DNA of 64,000 nt from Pegoplata infirma (taxonomy: Eukaryota > Arthropoda > Insecta > Diptera > Anthomyiidae). The notes under the pieces were generated by a model. It was not told where the DNA came from. It searched no databases and saw only the letters and a program-made list of their open reading frames with translations. The stretch covers positions 23,758,262-23,822,261 of the forward strand of contig OY992540.1 of assembly GCA_963921195.1 (NCBI GenBank), given 5' to 3'. The stretch's first letter is position 1; every line of letters begins with the position of its first letter. Position numbers and translations under genes: made by a program. Shown here in pieces: positions 21,601 to 33,555 of the stretch.

Positions 21601-22062
21601 ACAAAACTTGTCTTTTACAATAGTTTTTCCCCTTCTTCCCCCAAGACCCTCCTTGTAAGTTTTAAAAAAATAAAATAAAGCTGCACACATTTTGCTGTTT
21701 AAGATTTATACATCTATTTCTCCCAGTTTTCTAAATACGATCATGATAAACATTAAAAATATGCATTTAACAAAATCTTTGACAAGAAATCTTTAAGGCT
21801 AGTTAAATGAACAAAAAATAGAAAAGACAAAAAATCTGAATGAATTGAGTGTTCTTCAATGCAACCTACTACAAAAAAAAATATGTAAAAATAAATGTTT
21901 AGTACAGAAAACCAAAAGAAAAAAATCACATCAACCTAATTTTACCCTGAATTATTGTTTAAAAATAAATTTAAAATGAATAACTACAAAAATATTTATT
22001 ATTTTTAAAACAGATTTAAGATCGCCTTTAAATACTTGTTGCATATTGCAAATTTGAAATAT
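21601..22062. other. Gene-free AT-rich stretch
   Basis: Nothing supportable was found beyond low-complexity AT sequence. Confidence 0.4.
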
Positions 22063-22915
22063 AAAACAAGTAAGAAAGTTATAGTCGGTCAAGACCGACC
22101 ATATAATACCCTACACCAGAGTTTCCCGGAAAATGGATCTCATGGACCGATTAGATCTATATGTTGTAAAATTTTTAATAAGTGTAAAAAACACTCACAA
22201 ATCAAATTTGAGTGAAATAGGCTTCTATTTGTTGACAATAAACCGCTTTAACTGAATATCGGGCGAAATTTTCACAAGGGGCCTGAGTCCAAAACTGGTC
22301 CGATGATTATCAGGTTTGATAAGGTTATTTAAGTACGCGTTTAACATACACAAACAAAATTTTAATTAAACATTTTCTATTTTCATGACTTTTGAGACAT
22401 TTATGCGAAAATCGGGAAGGTGGTTTGTATGGGGGCTACAAGAAGAACTGGTCCGATTTCTTTGAAATTCGAAATGATGATTTGTGAAGACAAAACATGT
22501 TTACCTTCCAAATTTCAAAACGATACCTTCTATAATACGGTTATTAGAGTCATTTGAGCCAAAACTAAAGAGGACCTTTGTATGGAGGCTAGGTCTAAAT
22601 ATGGACCGATTTTTTCCAATTTCAATAGGCTTCGTCCTTGGGCCAAGAGAGACTTAAGTTTCAAATTTCAAGTCAATTGGTCAAAAATTGCGACCTGTAT
22701 CGTGTTTACACCGTTTACATGGACAGACAGACAGACAGACGGACGGACGGACGGACAGACGGACGGACGGACGGACATCGCTAAATCGACTCAAAAAGTG
22801 ATTCTGAGTCGATCGGTATACTTAAAGGTGGGTCTAGGACCAATATTTCGGGTAGTTACAAACATCAGCACAAACTCATTATACCCTGTACCACAGTGTG
22901 GTGTAGGGTATAAAA
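22063..22915 (-). mobile_element. mini-me/DINE-1-like element, complete long copy (GTCGGTC subfamily)
   Basis: It runs from AACAAGTAAGAAAGTTATAG, with the stem-loop GTCGGTCAAGACCGAC and TACCCTACACCA, to TGGTGTAGGGTATAAAAA. A 55-bp GACAGACAGACGGACGG tract (GTCY on the minus strand) lies at 22722-22778. The sub-terminal TACCCTACACCA/TGGTGTAGGGTA repeat and single stem-loop end are the expected structure. An inverted relative is at 31321-32102. Confidence 0.85.
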
Positions 22916-23038
22916 ATGACAGCTGTCTTAAAATGTCAATTAACTTGTCAAAAAATTTGTGTACTTTATTAAATACAATTTAATTTGTCATTAAAACAAA
23001 ACAACAACAGAAAAAAAGACAATTAAATTTATTTAATG

Positions 23039-23044
23039 TTTATT
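23039..23044 (-). promoter_or_regulatory. Candidate polyadenylation signal AATAAA
   Basis: AATAAA on the minus strand lies about 107 nt past the stop codon of the SET-MYND gene, with a second at 23028-23033. The position is reasonable for a fly 3' UTR. In such AT-rich DNA the hexamer is common, so this is a candidate only. Confidence 0.4.
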
Positions 23045-23150
23045 TTATGTTTTTTTATTTAAAACTTAATCATAAAATAAAATTTTAAAATTTTAATTCA
23101 TAAGTGTAGGCACTCATACATACAATGCAATACCTTGACAAAAATTTTAA

Positions 23151-23588
23151 TTACGGTATTTGTTCGGTTATTAATTTTCTTAAAGTACAATCACCAGCAC
23201 CCAGTTTTTCCATTAAATCTAAAATTTCTTGTTTATAACGATCTCTGCACTGTAATTGCTCCTCCGTATATTCTTCGGGATTATTCTTGGACATTCTCCA
23301 TATAACATTTAGTTTTGCTTCCACTAGCACATAATTTGATGATGGACAAAACCGTGGACAAAATTCATTAATAAATGTTATCATATCACTAACACTGCTA
23401 ACGTTTATACGATTATTGATCGTATTTAAGGCAAAATCTTGATAGCGTGCCATTTTTGAATGTGGAAAGACACCTTCACATGTTAAGCAACGCCAATCAG
23501 GTTGTAGAGTTTTTGTTTGAACTGGTATCACAATACCTTTGCAATCCTTTTCACGACAAAACAGAGCCGACAGATAAGTGCCATTTTC
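23151..23588 (-). CDS. SET-MYND protein, terminal exon
   Basis: The exon starts after TTCTCTTTTCAG at 23588 and runs 145 codons to TAA at 23151-23153. It opens with ENGTYLSALFC. That is the segment which, in SmydA-type proteins, directly follows the post-SET cysteine cluster CDCVRCNDNT closing the exon at 49031. Both junctions are phase 0. The remainder (DWRCLTCEGVFPHSKMARYQ and downstream helices) corresponds to the C-terminal part after the SET domain. It includes a CxxC pair and a Cys pair in CREKDC. The terminal residues are TLRKLITEQIP. Confidence 0.85.
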   Translation of the reverse strand, partial: ENGTYLSALFCREKDCKGIVIPVQTKTLQPDWRCLTCEGVFPHSKMARYQDFALNTINNRINVSSVSDMITFINEFCPRFCPSSNYVLVEAKLNVIWRMSKNNPEEYTEEQLQCRDRYKQEILDLMEKLGAGDCTLRKLITEQIP

Positions 23589-23822
23589 CTGAAAAGAGAA
23601 ATATAAAAATAGTTTTTTTTTTAACAACAATGTAAAATAAAATTACAAAGATGTCTAGGAGACCATTTTTTATTAAACCTAAATTGAATAAATTATTTGT
23701 AGTATTGATGAATAACACAGTGCAACAACGAAAATCGGAATGATATGAAACCAAAAGCAAATTAAAGTTGACATATTCCATAACAAAACCATCAATCTGA
23801 AGTTGGTGATCTTTTATTACGC

Positions 23823-25774
23823 AGTCCGACAAAAATAAAAAAGTCGTTGAACACGACATGATAACACTGTGCTACAAAAAACATAAAATCGAATATACTT
23901 TTAAAATGAGGTAGTTAAGGTTGTAGGTCTCGTCGAAAAGATCACAAAAATGCCCATCAAACTTGCCAGGCACCCTCAAATTTTAAAGTTATTGTCAAAA
24001 AACTTTTTTTTGGGACTTTTCTCACTAAACCACGTGTAACTTAATTATTTTTCAACCGATTTTAAATTTTTCAACTGTTTTAGATAGAAGATGAATAGGG
24101 CTTTTAATGTGTGTGAATTGGTCTATTCATATATGAAAGATGTGTATTGATTTTTTCAACAATATCTAATTTTTTGTTATTTTTTGAAATTTGCTTGAGT
24201 TTATCTATTTTTTGCTGCTATAGTTTGTTCAACAACATTTATATTAATAAACGTATTCCTTAAGAAAATTTAATTGTGAATACGATGAGCTTCATGGCAA
24301 AAAAATCGGATAACAATTGACAGAGTTGTGATAATTTTTCTAAAAAAGAAAATTAAGATTTTTAATGAAATTGCCGTGCGGATAACCAAGGCAAAAAAAA
24401 TAATAAAATAAACGAACATACTGAGAGGTCGGGTATCATTATTTTAAAGGTTTTTAACCTCCTGAATTCGAATTTGACCTTGTAATTGCGCTATCTTATT
24501 AAGTTTTTGACATATCAATTTATGTTACATATCTCAAAAACCTGACGAGATAGAGCAATTTAAAGGCCATATTCGGATTCAGCGCGCCAAAAACCTTTAA
24601 AAATGTTGTACATGACCATTTATGATAATTTTTTTTTTTTTGCCTGGTTTATCTGAACGGCGATTTCTTGCAAAATCTTAATTTTCTTTTTTAGAAAAAT
24701 TACCATAACTCTGTCAATTCTTATCTGATTTTTTCAGGATAGTATTTATCGTATTCAGAATTAAATTTTCTTAAAAAATACGTTCATAAATATAAAGGTT
24801 GTTAAACGAACTATAGCAGAAAAAAATCGATAAACTCAAAAAATTTTCAAAAAATAGCAAAAAAATTAAATATTATAGAAAAATCAATAGATATCTTTCT
24901 TATATGTGTAGACCAATTCACACACATTAAAAGCCCTATCCTTCTTCTATACAAAACAGTTAAAAAAATTCAAATCGGTTGAAAATTTTCTGAATTACAC
25001 AAGGTTTGGTGAGAAAAGTCCCAAAAATACGTTTTTTGACAATAACTCTAAAATTTGAGGGTGTCTGGCAAGTTTAATGGGCATTTTTGTGTTCTACTCG
25101 ACAACAACCTATACTATGTCCCATCAGAAGTATTTTTTCACTATAGCACAGTGTAATATACGTTTAAAACTAGAGACTAAATGTAGTAAAACTGCATTTA
25201 CAGTCTTTCATTTCGTGTTCCTGTTTCCTTTTAAAATGACTTCAAAGTTTTAGAGGATTAAATTTTATAAAATATTTTTTTTTAATATTTGTACTTTCCC
25301 AAGGATGCCAGTGACAGCAAATGAAAGACGAGGATCTCCTCTAATTTTCCTATTTAATTATTTTAACATATCAGGAAAAATGAGGTTAGTTACGTCCTTT
25401 CAAAAATGTTTCCTTTAATATCGTTCAAAATTTTCAACAAAATATTTTTATAAAGTTTTCAAATGACTTTATTCAGATTCTTTTATCCTGATATGGCAAA
25501 ATAAAAAAAAATAAAAAAAATTATGGGAGATCCTTTTTCTTTCATTTGCCATCACCAGTGTCATCTTAGGACAAGTACAAATATTAAAAAAAAAAATATT
25601 TTATAAAATTAAATAGTAGTATAAAATATTTTACAAAATGTATCCTTTAAAACTTTGAAGTCCTTTTAAATGGAAATAGGATCACAAAATGAAAAACTGT
25701 AAAAGCAGTTTTACTTCGTTTGAGCTCTACTTTCAGACGTATATCATCTGGTTCATGTTTAATATTGGCTGTCG
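23823..25774. mobile_element. Foldback repeat, copy split by another foldback
   Basis: It shares both outer ends (GTCCGACAAAAATAAAAAAG and GGCTGTCGG) and interior with 2304-2789. It also has a longer apex holding AACATATCAGGAAAAAT and ATCCTGATATGGC as a small stem. The left arm is interrupted at 23865-25153. Confidence 0.6.
23865..25153. mobile_element. 1.29-kb foldback element, TAA target duplication
   Basis: The ends are CACTGTGCTA and TAGCACAGTG, with TAA outside both (23862-23864 and 25154-25156). Nearly the whole length is two inverted arms. For example, TTTTAATGTGTGTGAATTGG on the left is answered by CCAATTCACACACATTAAAA on the right. The apex is near 24600. The related repeat at 2304-2789 reads through this position without the insert. 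It is non-coding. Confidence 0.75.
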
Positions 25775-26220
25775 GTATTATAATTATAATAATTACTTAA
25801 AAACTGTATAAGGCGAATGATTAATTTTGTAATTGCCTTTAAATAACAATCATATGCAACGTTGCACAGTGAGTTATTTTTATTAATTTGGGTAAGTAGG
25901 TACAGGACCAATTGCAGCGAAATTCATAACGATTATAGCAAACGCAATTTCGAGCTTAAGTCTGGGCGGTGAACCCCACATGCCTAATACGGCCACCACC
26001 AGGGGCCCCTAAAGCAGGACATGCTTAGTACACAAAAACTTTAAATACTTTAAAATCACCAACTTTAAATGCGCGTTAAAAATAATCTAGCGTTGAACTA
26101 AAAAAAAAAACACCTTGAGGGTTTTATTATTTAAACTGTCAACTCGGAAAGTTCGATTTTGAATCACTGTGTAATTTAATAACGTACTAAATTTGAAAGA
26201 AAATCGTTTTTTTTTGTAAT
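25775..26220. other. Unexplained segment with a GC-richer core
   Basis: At about 25930-26030 the sequence becomes clearly GC-richer (GGCGGTGAACCCCACATGCC, CGGCCACCACCAGGGGCCCC) than its surroundings. No open frame with splice sites or RNA fold was recognised. It may be a fragment of a host gene or of a retroelement. A palindromic patch CCAGGGGCCCCT is present. Confidence 0.3.
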
Positions 26221-26224
26221 TTAT

Positions 26225-26710
26225 CGTCTACTCACAAGGGAAGTATCTCAAATTGTATATAAAAGAGATAATTCTAAGGTTGGGGTGTCTCGGCTTATCG
26301 GTCATATCGGGGATTTCCATGACCCTACATGATGTTTGCATAAGAGAAGAAATTGTTTTTTAATGCCTATATAATGGTATAACCTTGTAAGAATGCGGCT
26401 TCGTTAAGTATTTTTTTCGTTAAAATTAAAAAAAATTTGGGGAGTATTTATGGGCAGACATAGACCTACGTTATCCACATGAATACGAAATAATCTTTAT
26501 TAAATTTAGGTCGACACTTATTTTTACTCTAGACGATATTCCTGTTAGTTCGGGAGTTATCGAAAGGTCCACAAAGTTTCATCAGGGCGTAAACACTGAT
26601 ATGGCCGATAAGCCGAAGCACCTCAGCCTTAAAATCGTCTCTTTTATTTATATTTTAAGTTTCAGGCAAATTAGTTCATAAGGGTTGAGATACTTTCCTT
26701 GTAAGTCATT
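26225..26710. mobile_element. Foldback repeat with GTGTCTCGGCTTATCGG arms
   Basis: The left arm has CACAAGGGAAGTATCTCAA, AAAGAGATAATTCTAAGG and TCTCGGCTTATCGGTCATAT. The right arm has the complements ATATGGCCGATAAGCCGA, TTAAAATCGTCTCTTTT and TTGAGATACTTTCCTTGT. The apex is near 26430. A relic of the arm is at 55070-55092. No target duplication could be fixed. Confidence 0.55.
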
Positions 26711-26739
26711 TGCTTAAAGAGAAGGTTTATGATTCTGAA

Positions 26740-27800
26740 ACAATATCCCAATAGAAAAATTCTGAAGTTTTGAGGAATTTTGCTACAAAAAAAAAAGAAA
26801 GGAATTTATTAAATTCTCAGATACTTAGACAATTTTCCCATTAAAAAATTCCTTTATTTAGAAAAATTCTTTATAAAGAAAAATTCTCAGATTTAGGGAC
26901 TGTTTCCCCATAAAAAACATCTTAGGTTCGGAAACAATTTTACATCCTCCAACCACAGTATGGGGGTATACTCACTTTTCCATTCCGTGTGTAACGTAAG
27001 GAAATATCGGTCTAGGACCCTATACAGTACATAAATTATTTATCAGTAATCAATTCTAAGACATCATAGCGATGTCCGTCTGTCCGTCTGTGCAAGACAC
27101 GAACAGCCCAAAATAAAAGATCTGGACTCCTGAAGTTTGGCACAAATATGTCTTATAGACTGGTTAAGTTCTAGAATGGGCAAAATCGGAATAGAGGGAA
27201 AAAGTTCTCCCTTAAGAAACTTAACCAACCTCTAAAAAAACTCCATTTTTACAAGTTCTATTATGCACTTATTAAGCAAATGAAACAGTTTTATGTCGGA
27301 AAAAGTTCTAAGTCCTGCCCTTAAACCCCGGGAATTAAAAAAATGTGTTTTTTACGGTCCGCCCCCCTTTTGTGGGCGTGGATATTAATTTTTTTTTTTT
27401 TTAATAATAATAAAATTGTATTACTGAAGTTCAAAACGCAAATTAAATGAATTTGTAAAAAATAACCGCGAGAGTGAAACTGACCCATTGACTACCCATT
27501 GACCTTTTTTTACATGTTGGAGGGCATCACAAATTCGGCACAGCCGAATTTAACACTCTTACTTGTTTCTATTCTATTTTTTCTTCGGAAAAAGTTTAAG
27601 ATACCGAAAAGTTCTTTCTACTCCAAAATTTACAGGTTTTTTAAAAACTATTCTATAGAAAGAACTTGTGAATAGAAAAATTACAGACATTAATGCCTTT
27701 CAAATATTTTTTAAAAAATTTACTAGATTTTGACACATTTTTTCTAAGGAAAAATATAGTTTTCTGAGACATTTTCACTTAGAAAAAGTCAAAGACTCTC
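26740..27800. repeat. Degenerate repeat AGTCTCAGATTCTGAGACATTTT, first block
   Basis: Short units with TTCTCAGATTTAGG, AATTTTCCCATTAAAAAA and TTTTCTGAGACATTTTC recur around the mini-me at 26940-27568. The array resumes at 29850-30275 after the 2-kb foldback. It was probably one array split by later insertions. Confidence 0.5.
26940..27568 (+). mobile_element. mini-me/DINE-1-like element, complete copy
   Basis: It opens ATCCTCCAACCACAGTATGG, carries TTTTCCATTCCGTGTGTAAC and GATGTCCGTCTGTCCGTCTG, and closes GGAGGGCATCACAAATTCGG, ACAGCCGAATT and ACTCTTACTTGTTT. It has the full order of sub-terminal repeat, core, microsatellite, second repeat and stem-loop. Confidence 0.8.
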
Positions 27801-27802
27801 AA

Positions 27803-29843
27803 CACGGTGAGCCTCAGCGATGTTTAGGTTCAACTTTAGTGTCGACGAAAAGTGTAAACGCAGTTCGATTTCTACTTGATTAAATGTCACAAAACTGTTA
27901 ACAGCGAAATCGTAGCAGCACGCATTCGAGAGATATCGTGAAATTAGTGCTTTTGTATTTTCTAAAATTTTGACAATGAAGTTTTTTAAATATCTTCAAA
28001 AACTGAGTATGCAGTTTTAATTGTATTTATTTACAGGTCACAAAACATTTAACATCGAAATCATTTCTTCTCAATTTCGCGAGAAAATTAAAAAAAACAA
28101 GTAAAAAAGTTAAATTCGGCCTTGCCGAATGTAGTGATACCCTCCACAATTTCAAAAAGATTATTGCAAACAACTTTATTTAAAAGGAAATTACTTTTGA
28201 AAAAAAAAATTTGAAAAAAAATTTCCGCGAAAAAAAATTTTGGTAAAAAAAAAATCCGCGATTTTTTTCTTTTTGTGTCAAAAAATATGTTCGTACTTGT
28301 TAAAATACCATTTGGTGTTCAATTATGTTAACATATGTCAACCAGAAGCCGAATTAAAGCATTTTGTATTTTTAGGTTATGTTGAATGTACTGAAATTTT
28401 TGAGGTGTGCTTACATTTTCGTTCATAACTTTTGAACCGCTGAACCGATATCGCTCAAATGCAATACCAAACTTCTCGGGAGAACTTCCAATATATATGT
28501 TAAGTTTCAGTCATCTCTGTGCAATATTTTGTCCGCGAGATCATTTTCCACAGACAGACGGACAGACGGACAGACGGACATCGCTAGAATGTCTTAAAAT
28601 CGATCGGGCATCATGAATATATATACTTTATGGGGTCCCAGACCGATATTTCGATGAGTTACAAACGGAATGACAAACTTATATATACCCTCTATCACTA
28701 AGTGGAGGGTATAAAAATAAGAAATTGGAAAAAAAATATTTTTCGAGTAAATTAGCAGTCAAGATATTGGTTTGAGCAGTTTTACCACCTTTAACCACAT
28801 AAAATTTAAACTGCATACAATATATTTGTCGTTTCCTGATTTTCCCCTTTATTTTAGACACTAAAGAAAAAATAAGTTAATTAATGATTTTATATTGAAT
28901 AGTAATTTTGCAATTTGTAGGGAAATTGATCATCTTAAATTTTTATGCTTGCAGTTGTGTCAAATTTAATAACCTCGAATTTAAACTGCATACCTCATTT
29001 TTGTCGTTAATTAAAGTAGATGTTTTATAGACCAAAAATAACACAAAGTAATGAAAAAAATTTTAGTTTAGCGAGTTTTTTAGCGATATGTCGAATAATT
29101 GAGCAGCTAGAATTTAAATGTTAACAACCTTTTCACCTTTAATCAATAGCAAATCAAACTGCATTTCGTGTTTTTCAACAATGTTAAAGAAACTTATTTT
29201 ATTAATCAAAACAATAAATACCCCAAAAAGCGTTTTTCGCTATTTCTTGCGAAAGTGAGCAGATAAATTTTTTTGTGGGCAGTTTTAATTTCCTCCAACA
29301 TGCTCAAATCAAACTGCATACCACTTTTTTTATTTTTTCTAAAGAACCGGTTTTAAAATATAAATAATAAAAAAAAAAAATATAGTTACGCGATATCTCG
29401 CGAAATTTAACACCTACAATTTCGATGTCAACAGCTGTGTGACCTTTGATAAAGCACAAGTAAAACTGCATTCCATGTTTTTACGAAATTTTAAATAAAA
29501 CGAAATTTTAAATAAAGATAAAAAACGAAAACAAAAACAGCAAAAAATTAATTTCCCGATTTCTTGCGAACTAAAGAAGATATGATTTTGATGTTTACTG
29601 TTTTGTGACCTTTAAATAAGTAAAATTAAAACTGTATACTCAGTTTTTGAAAATATTAAAAAAACTTCAATGTCAAAATTTAAAACAATACAAAAACACT
29701 AATTTCGCGTTATCTCGCGAATGCGAGCAGCTACGATTTCGCAGTTAACAATTTTGTGACATTTAATTTTGTAGAAATCGAACTGCGCTTACACTTTTCG
29801 TCAACACTAAAGTTCAACCTAAACATCGCTGAGGCTCACCGTG
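27803..29843. mobile_element. 2.04-kb foldback element with tandem-repeat arms, TCAA duplication
   Basis: The ends are CACGGTGAGCCTCAGCGATG and CATCGCTGAGGCTCACCGTG, exact inverses, inside TCAA (27799-27802 and 29844-29847). The right arm has about seven degenerate direct units of 153-174 bp. Each unit has AAACTGCATA, a TCGCGATATCTCGCGA-like phrase and a TTAACAnnTTTGTGACCTTT phrase. The short left arm has the same units inverted. A mini-me (28096-28717) sits between the arms. Tandem-repeat inverted arms are typical of foldback elements. No ORF is present. Confidence 0.75.
28096..28717 (-). mobile_element. mini-me/DINE-1-like element nested in a foldback
   Basis: It runs from AAAACAAGTAAAAAAGTTAA with stem-loop ATTCGGCCTTGCCGAAT to AAGTGGAGGGTATAAAAA. 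It has a GACAGACGGACAGACGGAC tract and GTTACAAACGGAATGAC. The copy at 9560-10162 is very similar. Confidence 0.8.
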
Positions 29844-29849
29844 TCAAGC

Positions 29850-30275
29850 ATCATCTAAACATATTTTCTATTGAAAAGTCTGAGAATCTAAAAAAATCTT
29901 CCTACAAAAAAAGTCATAGATTTTCAGACATTTTTTCAATAGAAAAGGTCTCAGCTTCCAAGATTTTATTCGTAACGAATAAGTCTCAGAGTGAGTGTTA
30001 AACATTTTCCTACAGAAAAAGTCTTAGATTCTGAGACATTTTTCAAAAATCTCTGAATCTACAACATTTTCCTAGATTCTGAGACATTTTTCCTTAAAAT
30101 CGAAGGTTCTGAGGTACTTTTTTATAGAAAAGTCTGAGATTCTGAGTTATTTTCCTAAGTCTCAGATTCTAGAAATTCTCAGATTCTTTAAAAAAAACTC
30201 ACAGATTCTGAGACATTTTTTCTATAGAAACAGTCTAAGATTTTTTTTCTAGTATTCTAAGACCTACACCACAGA
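29850..30275. repeat. Degenerate repeat AGTCTCAGATTCTGAGACATTTT, second block
   Basis: Many variants of TCTCAGATTCTGAGACATTT and TTTTCCTATAGAAAA recur roughly every 35-45 bp. Confidence 0.6.
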
Positions 30276-31320
30276 GTACAACACAAACTGTTTTGCCAAA
30301 AATTTGTTATGGCGTATATGTTTACCTAATGTATGTAACCTTACTTATGTCAACTGTGTTGTGTGACTTGCTAGTGCATTAAAATGTTAAGTATAGACTG
30401 TTCTAGTTTTGAGGAAAAAAAACTAAGAAATCTGCCAAAAATATAAAGTGATCAATCAAAATGTGGCGTTTTTATTTAAATATACAAATAAATATTTTTG
30501 TAAATTTAACAAAAAGTAATTGTTAAAATTTTAAATGAAAATAATAAAAAAACTCAGTCCTTGAAACTTAGAAATTATTGGTTTGCAAATATTTATTATT
30601 TTCAAGTGTTTCTTAGAATGTACTTAGTTCGGAAGTTACTTTTTAAATCCATTTAAGTCCATTTAATCCATTTTAGAATTTAAAAAAGAAAAACTTGTAC
30701 ATTATTTCCACATCCCCAAAATAAAATATACCCCAACCCTTTACTCGGTACTTAGCATTAAATTGTCTTAAACAACAACAATATTAGGCACATAAAATTT
30801 AAAAAATAGCCATTGTCTATTCTTTAAGTTCAATGTACCTTAAATTAAAAATTCTTTGTCAATGTCCACTAAAAATAAAAAAAAAAATAATTAATACATT
30901 TAAATTAAAATTTTGTAAGAAAACAAAAACCACTGCAAAATGAAATTAATTTCTTTATTTCAACACAACAAAAAACTAAGTATTTAAATTTCTTTTGGCT
31001 TTGACATAAACATAAAACACTTTTTAGTGTAAAAAAAAAAACTATAAAAATATGTATTATAAAACATTTATCTAGAATAGAGTAACACGCAATATTTTAT
31101 ATATTCAGCACGAAAAAAAAATTAAAAAATATTTTTTTCGGAGCACAAAGAATTTATAATGACCTACACTACTAAAATTAAAATTTAACCTGAGAACAAA
31201 GACACAACGCAGGTCTTACAAGAAAGACTCCCAACCGTTATACGCCATTTTTTTTTTTTTCATCATAAAAGTATTTTTTTTATAAAAATATTTTTCATAA
31301 GACTTTTATTCATTCGTGTT
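30276..31320. other. Gene-free AT-rich stretch
   Basis: No splice-flanked exon, RNA gene or TIR was recognised in this part of the intron. Confidence 0.4.
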
Positions 31321-32102
31321 TTTTATACCCTACAGCACTCTGTGGTACAGGGTATAATGAGTTTGTGCTGATGTTTGTAATACCGATCGACTCAGAATTA
31401 CTTTTTGAGTCGATTTAGCGATGTCCGTCCGTCTGTCCATCTATCGGTTTGAGCACGATGCAGTGCAACTGTCAATGAATTGACTTGAAATTTAAAACTT
31501 AAGCATATTTTTTTCCAAGGACGAAGCCTATTGAAATTGGAAAAAATCGGTCCATGTTAAGACTTAGCCCCCATACAAACGCCCCCTTTGGATTAGGCTT
31601 AAATGCCTCTAATAACCGTATGATAATAGATATCGCTTTGAAATTTTGCAGGTAATCAAATTTTGTATGCACGAATCATCATTCCAAATTTCAAAGGAAT
31701 TGGGTCATTCCTTCTCGTAGTCGCCATACAAATCACTCTCCCGACATTTAAATAATTCCCTCAAAATTCATAAAAATGAAAATATTTGATAAAAATTGTA
31801 TATATAGGTGTTAAACCTGTTATTTAATAACCTAATCACATCGGAATATAATTGGAACATTTTTTGACTTAGTCCCCCATATAAAAAATTTCTACCGATA
31901 TTCAGTAAAATCGGTCTATTGGAAAAAAATAAACCAATTCCACTAAAATTTTATTTGTGTGTGTTTTCTACACAAAATAAATATCTTACAAAAGATAGAT
32001 CCAAACGGTCCATGTTTGGACATGGTACCTATTTTCCGGAAAATCCTGGTGTAGGGTATCTTGTGGTCGGTCTTGACCGACTATAACTTTCTTACTGTTT
32101 TT
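31321..32102 (+). mobile_element. mini-me/DINE-1-like element (GTCGGTC subfamily)
   Basis: It opens TTTTATACCCTACAGCACTC, carries GATGTCCGTCCGTCTGTCC and closes GGTGTAGGGTATCTTGTGGT, CGGTCTTGACCGAC and CTTTCTTACTG. It is an inverted relative of 22063-22915 with a shorter microsatellite. Confidence 0.8.
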
Positions 32103-32204
32103 TTTAAACTTTTTTATCGAAAACTTTTTTTCTAAATTTTTTTCACTGTCTGACTTTTATTATAAAAATTGTCCTTTTTTTAATAAAAGACAAAAAAATT
32201 ATTA

Positions 32205-32560
32205 AAAGCTTTAAATGTGCCAGTGCAAATCTTTTGTACCCTCCAAATTTAAAAAAAAAACGTTGTTGCCCTTATGAAATACAATTTTATCCTTTATAAT
32301 ATCCACGCCCACAAAAGGGGCGGAACGCAAAAGTAAAATGTTTAAGTCTTTTGGATTAAAGTTGGCGTTAATAAGAGGTTGGTTTAGCTTTTCAAGGGAA
32401 AGCTTCTTTCGCGTGGTCCGATTTAGACCATTTAAGGACTGCAGTGTGCTTTTCACAGATTGAACGCAGATGAATATCGCTGGAATGCACCGTGGGTCAG
32501 CATTCCTGAATTTTTGCCATAAAAGGCCGCTCATTGTCGGTGTATTTGGGATCGTTAAAA
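32205..32560 (-). mobile_element. mini-me-like fragment
   Basis: It contains CTTTTGTACCCTCCAAATTT, GAGGTTGGTTTAGCTTTTCA and GTGGTCCGATTTAGACCATT, which correspond to the half of mini-me between stem-loop and microsatellite seen at 16730-16940. The 107-codon frame across it is chance. Confidence 0.5.
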
Positions 32561-33555
32561 GCGACTTTTAAAATTCAAAATTTGGGATCCAATATGGCGA
32601 CAAATTAAAATTTAAGTTTTTTTATATGTTGTCTGTTTTGGCCACTAACTTCGATTTTACTGGTTCTTCGGATGTTAAACTGATTTTGGAATTAAAGATT
32701 TGAAGTTTAAAATGACGGATCCAATATGGCGGATATTATTTTGTAATTCATAGCTAATTCTATTACGAATACGAGCTCAGATTTTTTTTTAATAAGAATG
32801 GTGGTGGTAGGACACATCTTTTTAAAAAAATGTACAAAGTTTACACTCCTAAGTTTTTATAAATCCCTCTTTTTACTTTTATTAAAAGATTTTAATAAAA
32901 TATTTTCCTTTTAAATGCGTCAAAAAGTTCATATATTCAGTGGCGCATTCAGGGAGAACTTTTTTATTTCTAATTGGCATTTGCCATCTTTAATGTAAAA
33001 ATAATGCTACTAGCTAACAAATTTATAAAAAGTTTAAAATGCTATCGCCAAAATGTGCCCGCATAAATGCGTTCCCAACTTTAATGAATTACGCGTAATC
33101 AAAAGTGAGCGTGATTCAAATTTTTTGTTCGTGAGTGATAAGAGAGTGAGACGTTTTTCGGGTGAGTGATTCGTAGTGAGTGGCATTTTTTTGCGTAAGT
33201 CAAAATTATATAATTGCATTGTGTCAGTTTTATTAATAGTTTTTAAAAATTTTTTGTGTTCTAAATGTTCAGCGTGAGTCACACGTGATCACGAATTAGT
33301 GTGAAAAAAAACGATTGAATAAATTATGTTTTTTGCGTGGGCGTAAGTATTCAGTCATCACGCTAATGTTGTCAAAGTGGAAATTTTTTTATTATAAATC
33401 AATAGAAAAAGTTCCATTTTATGGCATTTCTAAGCGCCATGTTTGGTTTATTGTGTGTATGTCAAAATTTTATGAACGGTCGCAAAAATGTGAATAGAAT
33501 ACATTATTAGTGACGGATTGTAATTCGCTGCTTGTCAATATCGTTTGGATTTTTT
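32561..33555. other. Gene-free stretch with a CACTCACG-type repeat
   Basis: It includes degenerate GTGAGTGA and CACGTGATCACG words at 33070-33300, similar to those at 1-376. AATATGGCG phrases occur at 32590 and 32710. No gene was recognised. Confidence 0.4.

Noticed and set aside
22582..22983. 133-codon frame with TDRQTDGRTDG repeats
   Set aside because: The repeats are the translated GACGGAC microsatellite of a mini-me element.
23551..23859. 102-codon minus-strand frame overlapping the SET-MYND terminal exon
   Set aside because: It covers the acceptor region in another frame and runs into the foldback repeat; the exon frame is set by homology and splicing.
27803..29843. Centromeric-type satellite of about 155 bp
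   Set aside because: Units are bounded by exact inverted ends and a 4-bp duplication, so they are part of one transposon, not a free satellite.
32211..32534. 107-codon minus-strand frame
   Set aside because: It coincides with a mini-me fragment; other copies of that fragment do not keep the frame.
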